NCBI GenBank assembly: GCA_025504975.1
Contig: JANUWI010000007.1
Coordinates: 682,001 to 746,000, forward strand
Reading direction: 5' to 3'
Length of the DNA: 64,000 nucleotides
Origin: Plenodomus lindquistii
Taxonomy: Eukaryota > Ascomycota > Dothideomycetes > Pleosporales > Leptosphaeriaceae
Positions 55,686-64,000 of the stretch are shown in pieces; the first letter of the stretch is position 1, and each line of letters starts with the position of its first letter. The notes beneath the pieces were generated by a model that had not been told where the DNA came from, searched no databases, and saw only the letters and a list, made by a program, of their open reading frames with translations. The translations under genes and the position numbers were made by a program.

Positions 55686-57611
55686 GCGTTGGATATGCAG
55701 TATGAGAAGGAAGACATGAGTTTGGAATTGGCTCTGAGAACGATATGAAGATGAATCTGTGGCAAGTGCTTTTAGGCATCGCGGCGTTTATGGAACTTGG
55801 GATACTCTGCATGACCCAACCGTGTATTAGAGCATTGGGATATGGGGGATTGGATAACTGGGTTGTATCACAATCGCTACGAACTCAGCAGATGCAGGCA
55901 TTGGTTCTGATAAGATGAACTAGTTTCCTTTTTTTTTCTTCTTCATTGTCAGATATTGGATTAGTTTTAGTTTAGTGCTGTATAGCACAGTAGTATGCAT
56001 TGCAAATTAATGAGAAAGAATATGATACATAATTAGCACTAATTTTCGTGATCCGCATTGGTTCTCGTCGCAATCGCGCAAGATGTACGAGCAAACGTAA
56101 CGAAATCTACACTATTTCAATCACACCACATGGAAATCATGGGCGTAGTTTGAATACCCTGTCCATAGCAAACCAGACCTCGGCATGTTGGAATGTACCT
56201 GACCACGTGGTGCGCGCGCGCGGCTCTCGGCTGCTTCGACGTTCCGCTCTGATCTTGCCCCGGAATGCGAGGTGCGAGTTTTCCGTCATCCCTGGAGCTG
56301 GTGACGTCATGACGTGGTGGGTGGACTTGCGAATTGTGAATTGTGGGGTTGTTTAGTTGGATGGATTGTGCAGGGGAATATGCAATGATTAACCGTATTT
56401 GTGCTTTCGTGTGCATGTTCATAATCAGTGTCCAGAAAACGCCCTGGATTGGAGTGACTAACAGCTGCAATAGAGCAGAATGAAACTATGTCTTGTGTAG
56501 GAGGAGCGGACAGGGCGGATAGAACCTTGAGAACATTACGTGCTCCGCATGAGAGATGGGAGACGTGAAGCTATATGTTTTTTTTTCCTCCGCTTTGTTG
56601 CCTCCTTGCAGTAAGTTAGTGTGCTGGCTAGCTGATTTGATTCACATGGCTAATGACCAACGGTCCCAGGAGTGGATCTCTTCTCGACTTCAGAAGTAGT
56701 ATGCTACAACGACGGATATCACTAATAATGTGAGATTAGTACATCACGCTCGTTGTCTTACACATGGATGCTTCAGTAGCCGTTGTCCCGTTATCTAACA
56801 CATCTTCTCTCTTGGGTCTGCTACACGCGACGGGTTCTTCACAATCCAGATTTTGTCTATGCTTCAAGGACTGCCTCGGGTGGCCGGTGAATCTGAGAAG
56901 CTAGATAGACCATGAGTATAGCTGTTAAAATTATAGCTACGTCTAAGACATTGTACTATTGCCAGGTATCGAATGATTCATCGGCCTGTGATCTTGGTGA
57001 GCTGGCTACTTCTGCGACTTCTCATTTCGGGTGGAACTTAAAGTCCAGAATAGTGCAATTGAAATGCAAGCGACTCTTTCTGGGGGTATTTAAGGGAATG
57101 AGATCGTTGCGCAAGAGGATGAAGGGGGTCGAAATTGGACTCTACGCCTCCGCGTGGTGACACCTGAATACTGGCTTACGGGCTCGCTAGAGTAGAGACG
57201 CGCACTTTGTGGCATACTATTATGGCAACGCTCGAAACCGTAGTGGTAGGTAGTGTGATTTGGTTTACTCTACATTCTCATTGGTCGTCGTACAGCATGG
57301 GATAAGGTGTGCATCAGCGCTATATGCAGTGGTTTGAAGTTGGTCACATCTACCAGTCACGATTCATCATCAGCAACAAATATCAGTTCTCGTAAAGAGT
57401 ATTTTTGAAGTCATTAGCAACGTTTCGTGACTGGTGTGTGTGAAAACACTGAAGTACATCTCACATCCTCGTTCCAGAGATCGAACTATTGAGAATAATT
57501 CAGCAATCAACCAAGTCCTGTTCCAACAATGCCCTATTCTCTCCTGTTCCAACGCCTATCCATCTTAATGACCCAACTCCAAATTAAAGATGCGTCCCAA
57601 CAATCCAACAC
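55686..57611. other. Convergent intergenic region, no gene seen
   Basis: Between the stop codons of the small plus-strand gene and the giant minus-strand gene. The part around 55.9-56.1 kb is AT-richer. Short frames only; no RNA gene or repeat recognised. Confidence 0.45.
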
Positions 57612-60600
57612 TCACTGGTTCTCAAAGTCACTTGCCTCCAATCTAACTCCGTTCAAGATCTTGCCCAAATGCGTCTTCTCCACACCTTCTCCCTCGCGAC
57701 GAATCTTCATGAGTAGCGCTCTGAGGAACGGCACCGGAGACTTCTTGAGATTCCACTTGCCACATGGCGGGTTGATGAAGCCGTCAGCCCACACTTCTTG
57801 ATCAGCCCGGGCCTTTGTTCGGAGCAATCCAAGGAAGTCGCAGAGGTCATCGTACTCCGACAAGGAACGTAGATAAAGACTACCAGCGAAAAGGTTAAGT
57901 TGGAGTGTGAGGCTGCGAGAGACAGAGTCGGGCGTGAAGGCGTGGCCAATGTTGTACAGCATGAGACGATCGAGCGGTTCGAAACTTGCATTTGATCGTG
58001 GTGCGAAGAGGTGCAGAGTGACCTTCTTCAAGGCGCGTACTATAGGCAGTAATACATTCGCTTCGTAGGGGGAGATGACGATCATGTGCTGGACTTTTCC
58101 CGGAGTACTACAGCTAGGTATCGACAGAACGAACTGAACCGACCTCTGGTATGAATCAGAGATGAATGAGGCTTGAGTGGAGCCCGGCGGAACCTTCACA
58201 GTACGTGCGAAGTCTTTCGTAACGAGCAGATCGGAGGGCAAGCTCGATAGCTTGAAGTGCTTCGCTGCACTGGTCGAGCCCAAAGTTCGAAAGGCGGGCT
58301 GATATGCTTCTGAAGCCAAGGCCAATTTTCCAGTCAATACCAGCTTGTGGAGGTCAATGTGCAGACCGTTTTTCTCCGCGCTCATACGCGGCGGCCGCTC
58401 GATTTGCCTCTCTTCTTCGATCTCGGGAGCGAGCTCGCGTTCTTGCTCTTCAGAGAGTGCAGCAGAGCTGAAACCCATCGCCTCGAAGTCACGGCATCGC
58501 GATATGATTTGAGCCACGTTGTTGTTTGACAGATCCCAACCAAGGAGCTGGTGAGATGCCTCATCTTCCTTTGTTTTGGGCTTATACCGTGTCTCAAGAT
58601 CTTGGGCTTCCGGCTCCAAAAATGCTAAGGCCTGCTCTTTGGTGGTATTGACGCCGTTCATTTGGGGTCGCTGGGTCTCGTAGCGGTGACCTTGGACTGC
58701 CCATAGCGGCATACTGCGTTTCAAGTCCTGCCAGCTTTCGCTGACGCTCCAAGACAAGACTTCCTTCACCTGAATTGGCTCTCCAGCTAACTTGTGAGTG
58801 AGCTCGACAATCTTATTCGCGATCTCTTCAGGAACAATGAATGTTACTGATTGGCCATGGCCCAGTTTCCGGAGTCTCATAGCCGCTTGGGTTAATCGGT
58901 CTTTAGTTAGCTGACTTCCGAGAGTGACAGCGGCGCGATAATCCCGTGGTAGCTTGAGATCAGTGCCGCGAGTGTTGGACATATCAAGATAAACGATGCA
59001 CACCTCCAGGTTCTTTGCAAAGGGCGAGGTCTGAAATGATTCGATGCGGCCCATTCGGTCAATGACAACCAAGTCCTCGTCTTGGAAGTAGACGGCAGCC
59101 TGAACGTCACTACCACGCATCGCCAGCCATGTTTCTGCCACTTGCTTGTTGCTTTGTTCAAGAATGAAGCCTCCACAGTCAAGTACCACTCTGATGTCGT
59201 AGTTGAAACCCTTAATGACGCTCAAGAGATGATGGCCATCATTTTTCGCAAGCTCAGTTCGTGGCGGGAGTAACTCGACTGAGGTTTCATCTTGCAGCAG
59301 ATACGCAAGTACCTGAGCATTCGTGTGGCTCTGGCTTGGCAGATCGAGATGCTTCACTTCCAATGGCAACAAATGCAAAGTGTCGTTCGTTCCCGAGAAT
59401 CCAGAAAGAGGATGCGTCTTCTTCATGCCGAGATCCCAGCTCGAATTACTCAACTTGCTAGGGAATTGCTTGAGTTGCTTTGGAAATATCAAGTGAGATA
59501 AGAAGTAATCGACTGTCTTCTTGGAGTGTTTGAGTGTTGGGAAAATCTCCGTAATGCATTGATGACGGTCTCGTAAGCTCAAACCACTCAGATGTCGAAA
59601 AGCGGGTGACAAACTGGACGATGCAGTGCTAACAAACTCTTCGTAATGGATGTTGGCTTGGTCGGAATTGAGCAGATGTGTGAACGTGTCAAAGAGCTCG
59701 TCGTTGTTGAGTCCATTATAATAGTACGACAAGAGCGTGAGGAGTATGACAACGTCACTATGCGCGTACTCTGAACGAGGCGATGGCGAATCTTTCGATC
59801 GGTAAGGGACTGCAAGGTTGGTGGCTGGGATGCGAGAAGCATCGGTTCCGTAGTTGATTCTCCATCTCTTTGTGCTGAGCACGAATCGAATTACGCCACC
59901 CGCGAGCAGGCCCCGCACAAGCAGCAAAGGAGCTCTAGTGGATTCGGTCCAGAATTTGCTTGATTCAACTGCTTCGATTTCCGATATGTCAAGCTCTGTC
60001 TTCGTGATGTACTGGTGAATTGCAGCCTGCATCTCTGGTGATTGGGAGCGACATGGCAAGCCTGCGATGCCATATTCGACGATGTGAGTTCCTAGAAACT
60101 CAAGCAGCTGATCAGTTGCATCCTTACGAAGCAGTCTGATACGAGGAAATTTCCCGTCACCAGCTCCCTGCATTTCGATACCTTCCGGCAGCTCCGCATG
60201 AACCTTTTCAGCGTATCTTGGGAGTAGGCCAATAATCTCCTGAATGATCAGCCATCGCTCAGGCGCAAAATCGATAGATTGCTGAGCGCCCTCGGTGTAG
60301 ATCAATTCGAATTTGACACTGAAGTTCTCGTCAGACTCGTCGACGATGTCGCGGCTCGTCTCTTCAAAGAAAGCTTGAGTTGAGAGCAATAGACGTGCAA
60401 TCTCTGGCTGATCGGTGAGTACACACTCCATTGCCATCAGCCTGAAAGACAAGATCTGCTCCGGAAGCACCAAGAGGATCCCTTGGCAAGCTACACATTC
60501 CTCGAAAAGCTTGCGAATGGCCGTTGCATTGGCGAGGGTCATTTTCAAGCTCCTGCTGAAGGGCATGTGGAAGATGCGGCGGTTAAGGAGACCACCTAGT

Positions 60601-63600
60601 TTGGCAATAAGCATCTGTAGCATCTGCTTGCTTTGCGGTTTCGCAACGATGACCCGGGTCAGTTTTTTTCCATCGCTGAAGTATGCGCTCAGCATCGGGA
60701 CGATGGTAGTCGATTTTCCACCACCCATCTGCAGCTGCAAGACGATGTTATCGCCATCTTCCGAGCGCATCTGGCTTGCAATGAATTCCTGCTCCCTGCG
60801 AACCATTATACCGCTCTCGGCTTCCAAAAGGAGTGTCTCTGGATGTTGTTTGGGATCCCAGTTGCTATGCCCCACGTGGCGAAGCTCTTCTATTAAGTCG
60901 ACAGGCTTGTTGGCTAAAGCAAGTAGCCGCTGCGCCCGATGTAGATTGGTTATAGCTAGACCATATGCGATGATCGTATCCTTCCACGACTCGGATAATG
61001 TGGCGAAACGATTGCGGTGGAGTTGGCTGAGCCAGAAAAGTGGAGAGACGCGGAGGGAGTGCTGCACACCAGGAACAACGTTGTCTTCCGTCATGCGTTG
61101 CAGGGCGTTGCTGAGATCTTGCAAATGCAATTCACAATCTCGGAGGTACTTGACGAGCAAATCACCCACTTCTGGTATCAATGAATTGTGCACTTGACTG
61201 TCATTGAAGTGCCGTTCCAGGGCTGCACAGCTTGTGCGCAGATCTTCGACATAGTTCTTCTCGCATTTGGTCTGGGCGTAGTTCTCTAGATCTTTACAGA
61301 GAGACCCCAGAGGCTCTAAGAACCCAGGGCTTGACCTTGATGTCGTACGTTCTTGGATCAGTAATGTGGGCTCGCGAGGTGGATCAAGAATGGTGCAGGC
61401 TTCGTGACCTGTCGCTATAAGGAAATCAACTTGGTGGTTTGGCATGTCGTTGTTCGAATACTTACGTGGTCCTGATATGGCTGCTGGATTTGTGGCGAAC
61501 ACGTCATCAACGCCGAAAATGCGAGCTTTATCGTCCAGACGAAGTGATGGTCTCGGCGATGAAAGAGCGTATAGCACAGGCGATATTCCTGTCCATGGTT
61601 GACGTGCCATCGTAACTTCCAAATTCTGAAGATAGCGGTCGAACTCTTGGTTGTCATACCATCGCTCGAATTTGCTGTTGACATTGGCCATAGCAAGCCC
61701 TGCATTGATATATGTGCTCACGCCTTCGTCGGTAGGCTCTACGGGTTTTCGAACCGGCCACTGATTCTGAAGCGAAGTGACAAAATTCTGGACGGCATCA
61801 TTCTGACGACTCTCGAAGAGTGAGCGGATCCTGTTATCATGCTGCTGTTCGGTCTCTGAGTCCTGCTTGGGAAAATCGGCCTCCGCAGACCAGTCGAATG
61901 ACTTCACATCTTGTTCGGCAATATCTCTAATCTCGCTCGCGACAAAAGATTTACCAACGCTGAGTTCGAACATGGAAGCAGATGGTGGTTTTATCCTCGC
62001 GAAGTCTCGCAAGCTGTAGAACGCATGGAGAGCTTGGATGACGTCCATGTCTGCTGTCTTCGCATAGCTCAAAGTCGCCAGCCACATCGAAATGTCGTAT
62101 CGATTACTGCTGCTCGAAGCACTCGGTAGGTGTTGATGGTAAGTACACCAGTACTTAACAAGATGTGGTGAAATATCACCGAGATACTTGGAATCGTATT
62201 GGAGGCGTGAACTCTTGAAAGACTCGTCTGCACCAGCGATGGTAGCACGCTGGAAATGAGTTTGGAGCATTCTACTCTTGAGATCCGGGATGGCACTCAG
62301 AAGGCCCGCTTGATTGCGTAGTGTCATAATCATCGTCTGATGGGCTCTCGCAGCCCTCACAGTCGGTGGGCCCTGATCTCGACCGTTGTAATAACGGTCA
62401 GAACTGCTAGTGTAGTCCTCAGCGCCAAAGCCACAGGCTCGGAAAATGGCTGTGCGTATGTGATCACGCTCTTCCAGAAGGGCATCCGAGGCCATTGCCT
62501 TCTGAGCAGTTGCAATAACATCGAAGATTTCATTGTCCGGATGGAATATCGCCATCTTCAGAGCATGATCGAAGATACTGCCCACGGCCGTGCGAAAGTA
62601 TGAAAGCTGAGACAGAGATGGAAGAGCGGCGTCCCAGCTGATTTGTTGCATCACTCGTAGGTGCTGCGGGTAAAACTTTCTCTTCGCAGAAAGCTTGCCA
62701 ATGCGACCCAGCAATGCAACATGTGTGTCAGTGAGAACATCGAAAGACTTTGTAGCCGCCGAACGAAGGATGTTCAGACTGCTCTCTACCCCGGTTGTCT
62801 TCGTCAATCTGTCTGTGCAAGAGTGCGAGGTGAGCGCATGCAACAAGGCCAGGAAGAGCTTGCTACTCATATCTCCAGAATCAACGATACGCCCCAGAAC
62901 CTCATCTAGCGTGTACGCATAGACTTTGGTTGCCGCAGATTTGCTGATAGAGACTTCCGTATGCCGGTAGTCCGACATGCGACTGTATCGTATGGTCGAT
63001 TTGTTGAACTCGAGTGGCACAGGGATTAGAACAATACGGCTAGACTGGTTTTTGAGGACAAGCTTGCTCCTCAGACCAACTAACGATCCAACACTCTGGC
63101 GAGGGTCAACAATCATTCCGCGGTACTGATGTGACTGGATTTGTGCCTCCTGATACTTGACAAAAAAGCTAAGCTGCAGTCGTGGAAGCTCGATGTCAAT
63201 ATCGCGGGTCGTCGTATCAAGGATGACATGGATATAGTCAATATCTTCCAAGGCCCGGAGGACGTTCGAGAAGCCCTGTGCAGACGCGCTGGTCTTGTCG
63301 ACTAAGACCTTGTCCACCCTGAGTAACCGCCAAGTTCTAGTGCCAGTATCGTGGTGAAGACGCCACATCTCGTTCTCGGTAGACCACGGAGCACCTCGAG
63401 GTCGGAATTCAACGGTGTTGTTGCTGTGGTTGAACCAGTGTGTGAAGTCAGACACGAACTTCTGGGGAAGTCGGCCTTGGAAAGCTCGCTGCGGAAGCAA
63501 GTCCCAACGTTGAGTGTCCTTGACGGCCACAAGCAGCATGTCTTTGTCCGCCATACCAAAGTGCAGGGTGTAATTGTGATAAGGGGCTTTTGCGCCAAAT

Positions 63601-64000
63601 TGGAGACCTGGCTCGTCTGTTGGAACGACCTCTAGCGTCGAGGCTCCGAATAACACCGGATACATACTATGGCGCGTGAACTCCTCAGGCAGTCGGGTCA
63701 GTGGGAGGCCGTTCACAAGAAGTTCCGCTGTCACAAGATTGAAATGAACCGGAAGACTTCCCGATTGAACGAAGACCCAATGCTTTTGGAGCGCTCCCAG
63801 AGGCGTCCAATACCCTCCAGGCGCAGGCTGAAAGGCGGCCCAATTCGTCAATGTGGCTTCATTGAGCCCGGTCCAATCAAGGCTCATGTGAGCGAGCACC
63901 TTATGGAAGTTGCGATACATCATAGCCCTCCAGGACTGAAGCGAGCTCTTGTATAGGCTGGGATGGTCAGACTGTGCCGTGCCATGATTCTCTTGGATCG
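57612..64000 (-). CDS. Giant DUF3638/DUF3645 protein (N-terminus beyond the window)
   Basis: About 2128 residues are present and the frame is open to the right edge, so the gene continues outside. Family members are around 3000 residues with an N-terminal DUF6606 region, then DUF3638 and DUF3645; databases sometimes label them ubiquitin hydrolase-like, but their function is unknown. The ATPase-like core shows a P-loop, LQLQMGGGKSTTIVPML, at about 60690-60735, followed by KKLTRVIVAKPQSKQMLQML and, later, FILEQSNKQVAETWLAMRGS, VYFQDEDLVVIDRMGRIESF and MSNTRGTDLKLPRDYRAAVT. The last block resembles a helicase-type motif and is the DUF3645-side signature. The C-terminus is INPPCGKWNLKKSPVPFLRA...ASDFENQ. 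No other intron is needed, except a possible 51-base one at 61465-61415. The methionine at 63923 is internal, not the start. Confidence 0.9.
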   Translation of the reverse strand, partial: IQENHGTAQSDHPSLYKSSLQSWRAMMYRNFHKVLAHMSLDWTGLNEATLTNWAAFQPAPGGYWTPLGALQKHWVFVQSGSLPVHFNLVTAELLVNGLPLTRLPEEFTRHSMYPVLFGASTLEVVPTDEPGLQFGAKAPYHNYTLHFGMADKDMLLVAVKDTQRWDLLPQRAFQGRLPQKFVSDFTHWFNHSNNTVEFRPRGAPWSTENEMWRLHHDTGTRTWRLLRVDKVLVDKTSASAQGFSNVLRALEDIDYIHVILDTTTRDIDIELPRLQLSFFVKYQEAQIQSHQYRGMIVDPRQSVGSLVGLRSKLVLKNQSSRIVLIPVPLEFNKSTIRYSRMSDYRHTEVSISKSAATKVYAYTLDEVLGRIVDSGDMSSKLFLALLHALTSHSCTDRLTKTTGVESSLNILRSAATKSFDVLTDTHVALLGRIGKLSAKRKFYPQHLRVMQQISWDAALPSLSQLSYFRTAVGSIFDHALKMAIFHPDNEIFDVIATAQKAMASDALLEERDHIRTAIFRACGFGAEDYTSSSDRYYNGRDQGPPTVRAARAHQTMIMTLRNQAGLLSAIPDLKSRMLQTHFQRATIAGADESFKSSRLQYDSKYLGDISPHLVKYWCTYHQHLPSASSSSNRYDISMWLATLSYAKTADMDVIQALHAFYSLRDFARIKPPSASMFELSVGKSFVASEIRDIAEQDVKSFDWSAEADFPKQDSETEQQHDNRIRSLFESRQNDAVQNFVTSLQNQWPVRKPVEPTDEGVSTYINAGLAMANVNSKFERWYDNQEFDRYLQNLEVTMARQPWTGISPVLYALSSPRPSLRLDDKARIFGVDDVFATNPAAISGPRKYSNNDMPNHQVDFLIATGHEACTILDPPREPTLLIQERTTSRSSPGFLEPLGSLCKDLENYAQTKCEKNYVEDLRTSCAALERHFNDSQVHNSLIPEVGDLLVKYLRDCELHLQDLSNALQRMTEDNVVPGVQHSLRVSPLFWLSQLHRNRFATLSESWKDTIIAYGLAITNLHRAQRLLALANKPVDLIEELRHVGHSNWDPKQHPETLLLEAESGIMVRREQEFIASQMRSEDGDNIVLQLQMGGGKSTTIVPMLSAYFSDGKKLTRVIVAKPQSKQMLQMLIAKLGGLLNRRIFHMPFSRSLKMTLANATAIRKLFEECVACQGILLVLPEQILSFRLMAMECVLTDQPEIARLLLSTQAFFEETSRDIVDESDENFSVKFELIYTEGAQQSIDFAPERWLIIQEIIGLLPRYAEKVHAELPEGIEMQGAGDGKFPRIRLLRKDATDQLLEFLGTHIVEYGIAGLPCRSQSPEMQAAIHQYITKTELDISEIEAVESSKFWTESTRAPLLLVRGLLAGGVIRFVLSTKRWRINYGTDASRIPATNLAVPYRSKDSPSPRSEYAHSDVVILLTLLSYYYNGLNNDELFDTFTHLLNSDQANIHYEEFVSTASSSLSPAFRHLSGLSLRDRHQCITEIFPTLKHSKKTVDYFLSHLIFPKQLKQFPSKLSNSSWDLGMKKTHPLSGFSGTNDTLHLLPLEVKHLDLPSQSHTNAQVLAYLLQDETSVELLPPRTELAKNDGHHLLSVIKGFNYDIRVVLDCGGFILEQSNKQVAETWLAMRGSDVQAAVYFQDEDLVVIDRMGRIESFQTSPFAKNLEVCIVYLDMSNTRGTDLKLPRDYRAAVTLGSQLTKDRLTQAAMRLRKLGHGQSVTFIVPEEIANKIVELTHKLAGEPIQVKEVLSWSVSESWQDLKRSMPLWAVQGHRYETQRPQMNGVNTTKEQALAFLEPEAQDLETRYKPKTKEDEASHQLLGWDLSNNNVAQIISRCRDFEAMGFSSAALSEEQERELAPEIEEERQIERPPRMSAEKNGLHIDLHKLVLTGKLALASEAYQPAFRTLGSTSAAKHFKLSSLPSDLLVTKDFARTVKVPPGSTQASFISDSYQRSVQFVLSIPSCSTPGKVQHMIVISPYEANVLLPIVRALKKVTLHLFAPRSNASFEPLDRLMLYNIGHAFTPDSVSRSLTLQLNLFAGSLYLRSLSEYDDLCDFLGLLRTKARADQEVWADGFINPPCGKWNLKKSPVPFLRALLMKIRREGEGVEKTHLGKILNGVRLEASDFENQ
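61415..61465 (-). other. Possible in-frame 51-base intron in the giant gene
   Basis: On the minus strand the segment begins GTAAGT and ends CTTATAG, is 51 bases long (17 codons), and contains no stop. Splicing would join ISGP to TGHEAC through a proline codon. Retained, it adds a polar stretch, RKYSNNDMPNHQVDFLI, that does not resemble its surroundings. Confidence 0.6.

Noticed and set aside
63921..63923. Methionine at 63923 as the start of the giant protein
   Set aside because: The same frame continues open and protein-like to the window edge (SDHPSLYKSSLQSWRAMMYR), and the family has a long N-terminal region that is missing here.

Overview
The window is nuclear DNA of a filamentous ascomycete (Pezizomycotina), most likely a dothideomycete of the Pleosporales type. 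The genes are split by many short introns (mostly 48-110 bases) with GTRNGT-type donors, CTAAC/CTGAC-like branch sites and YAG acceptors. There are Zn2Cys6 regulators, a full-size PDR-type ABC transporter and several Pezizomycotina-only protein families. No operons, plasmid, phage or CRISPR features are present. All exon models were built by hand from splice signals and reading-frame continuity, without any search.

Layout. 0.7-6.9 kb: a divergent housekeeping pair, ERB1 (ribosome biogenesis, minus) and PRP5 (DEAD-box splicing helicase, plus), sharing a 276-base promoter. 8.8-12.0 kb: PSF1 (GINS replication complex) and an HMG-box transcription factor, both minus. A 4.1-kb stretch without recognisable genes follows. 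16.1-18.7 kb: a long coiled-coil protein. 19.4-19.6 kb: a tRNA-Pro gene. 20.1-25.0 kb: alkaline ceramidase, a pyridoxal-reductase-like aldo/keto reductase and a C2H2 zinc-finger protein, all plus. 26.1-28.7 kb: a small four-helix membrane protein and weaker minus-strand gene candidates. 29.3-33.5 kb: a GIY-YIG-like protein and a broken F-box-like gene. 33.8-37.3 kb: a short Zn2Cys6 protein and a serine-rich unknown protein, both minus. 38.0-46.1 kb: an 11-exon PDR transporter (minus) divergent from a six-exon Zn2Cys6 regulator (plus), a plausible transporter/regulator module. 49.1-55.7 kb: a single-span membrane protein and a small conserved unknown, separated by a 4.2-kb gene desert. 57.6-64.0 kb: the C-terminal 2.1 kresidues of a giant DUF3638/DUF3645 protein that runs off the right edge.

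The most unusual object is the tRNA-Pro(AGG) gene at 19439-19580. Besides the normal tRNA intron after position 37, it carries a second insertion of 53 bases in the D-stem. That insertion has every mark of a spliceosomal intron (GTAAGT donor, CTAAC branch site, TAG acceptor), and removing it restores a perfect 72-base cloverleaf. A spliceosomal-type intron splitting the Pol III A box of a tRNA is not something I know as described.

Other points of interest are a GC-AG intron in the PDR gene, coding micro-exons of 6-18 bases, an in-frame 51-base intron-like segment in the giant protein, and a pseudogene with one nonsense codon and one frameshift.
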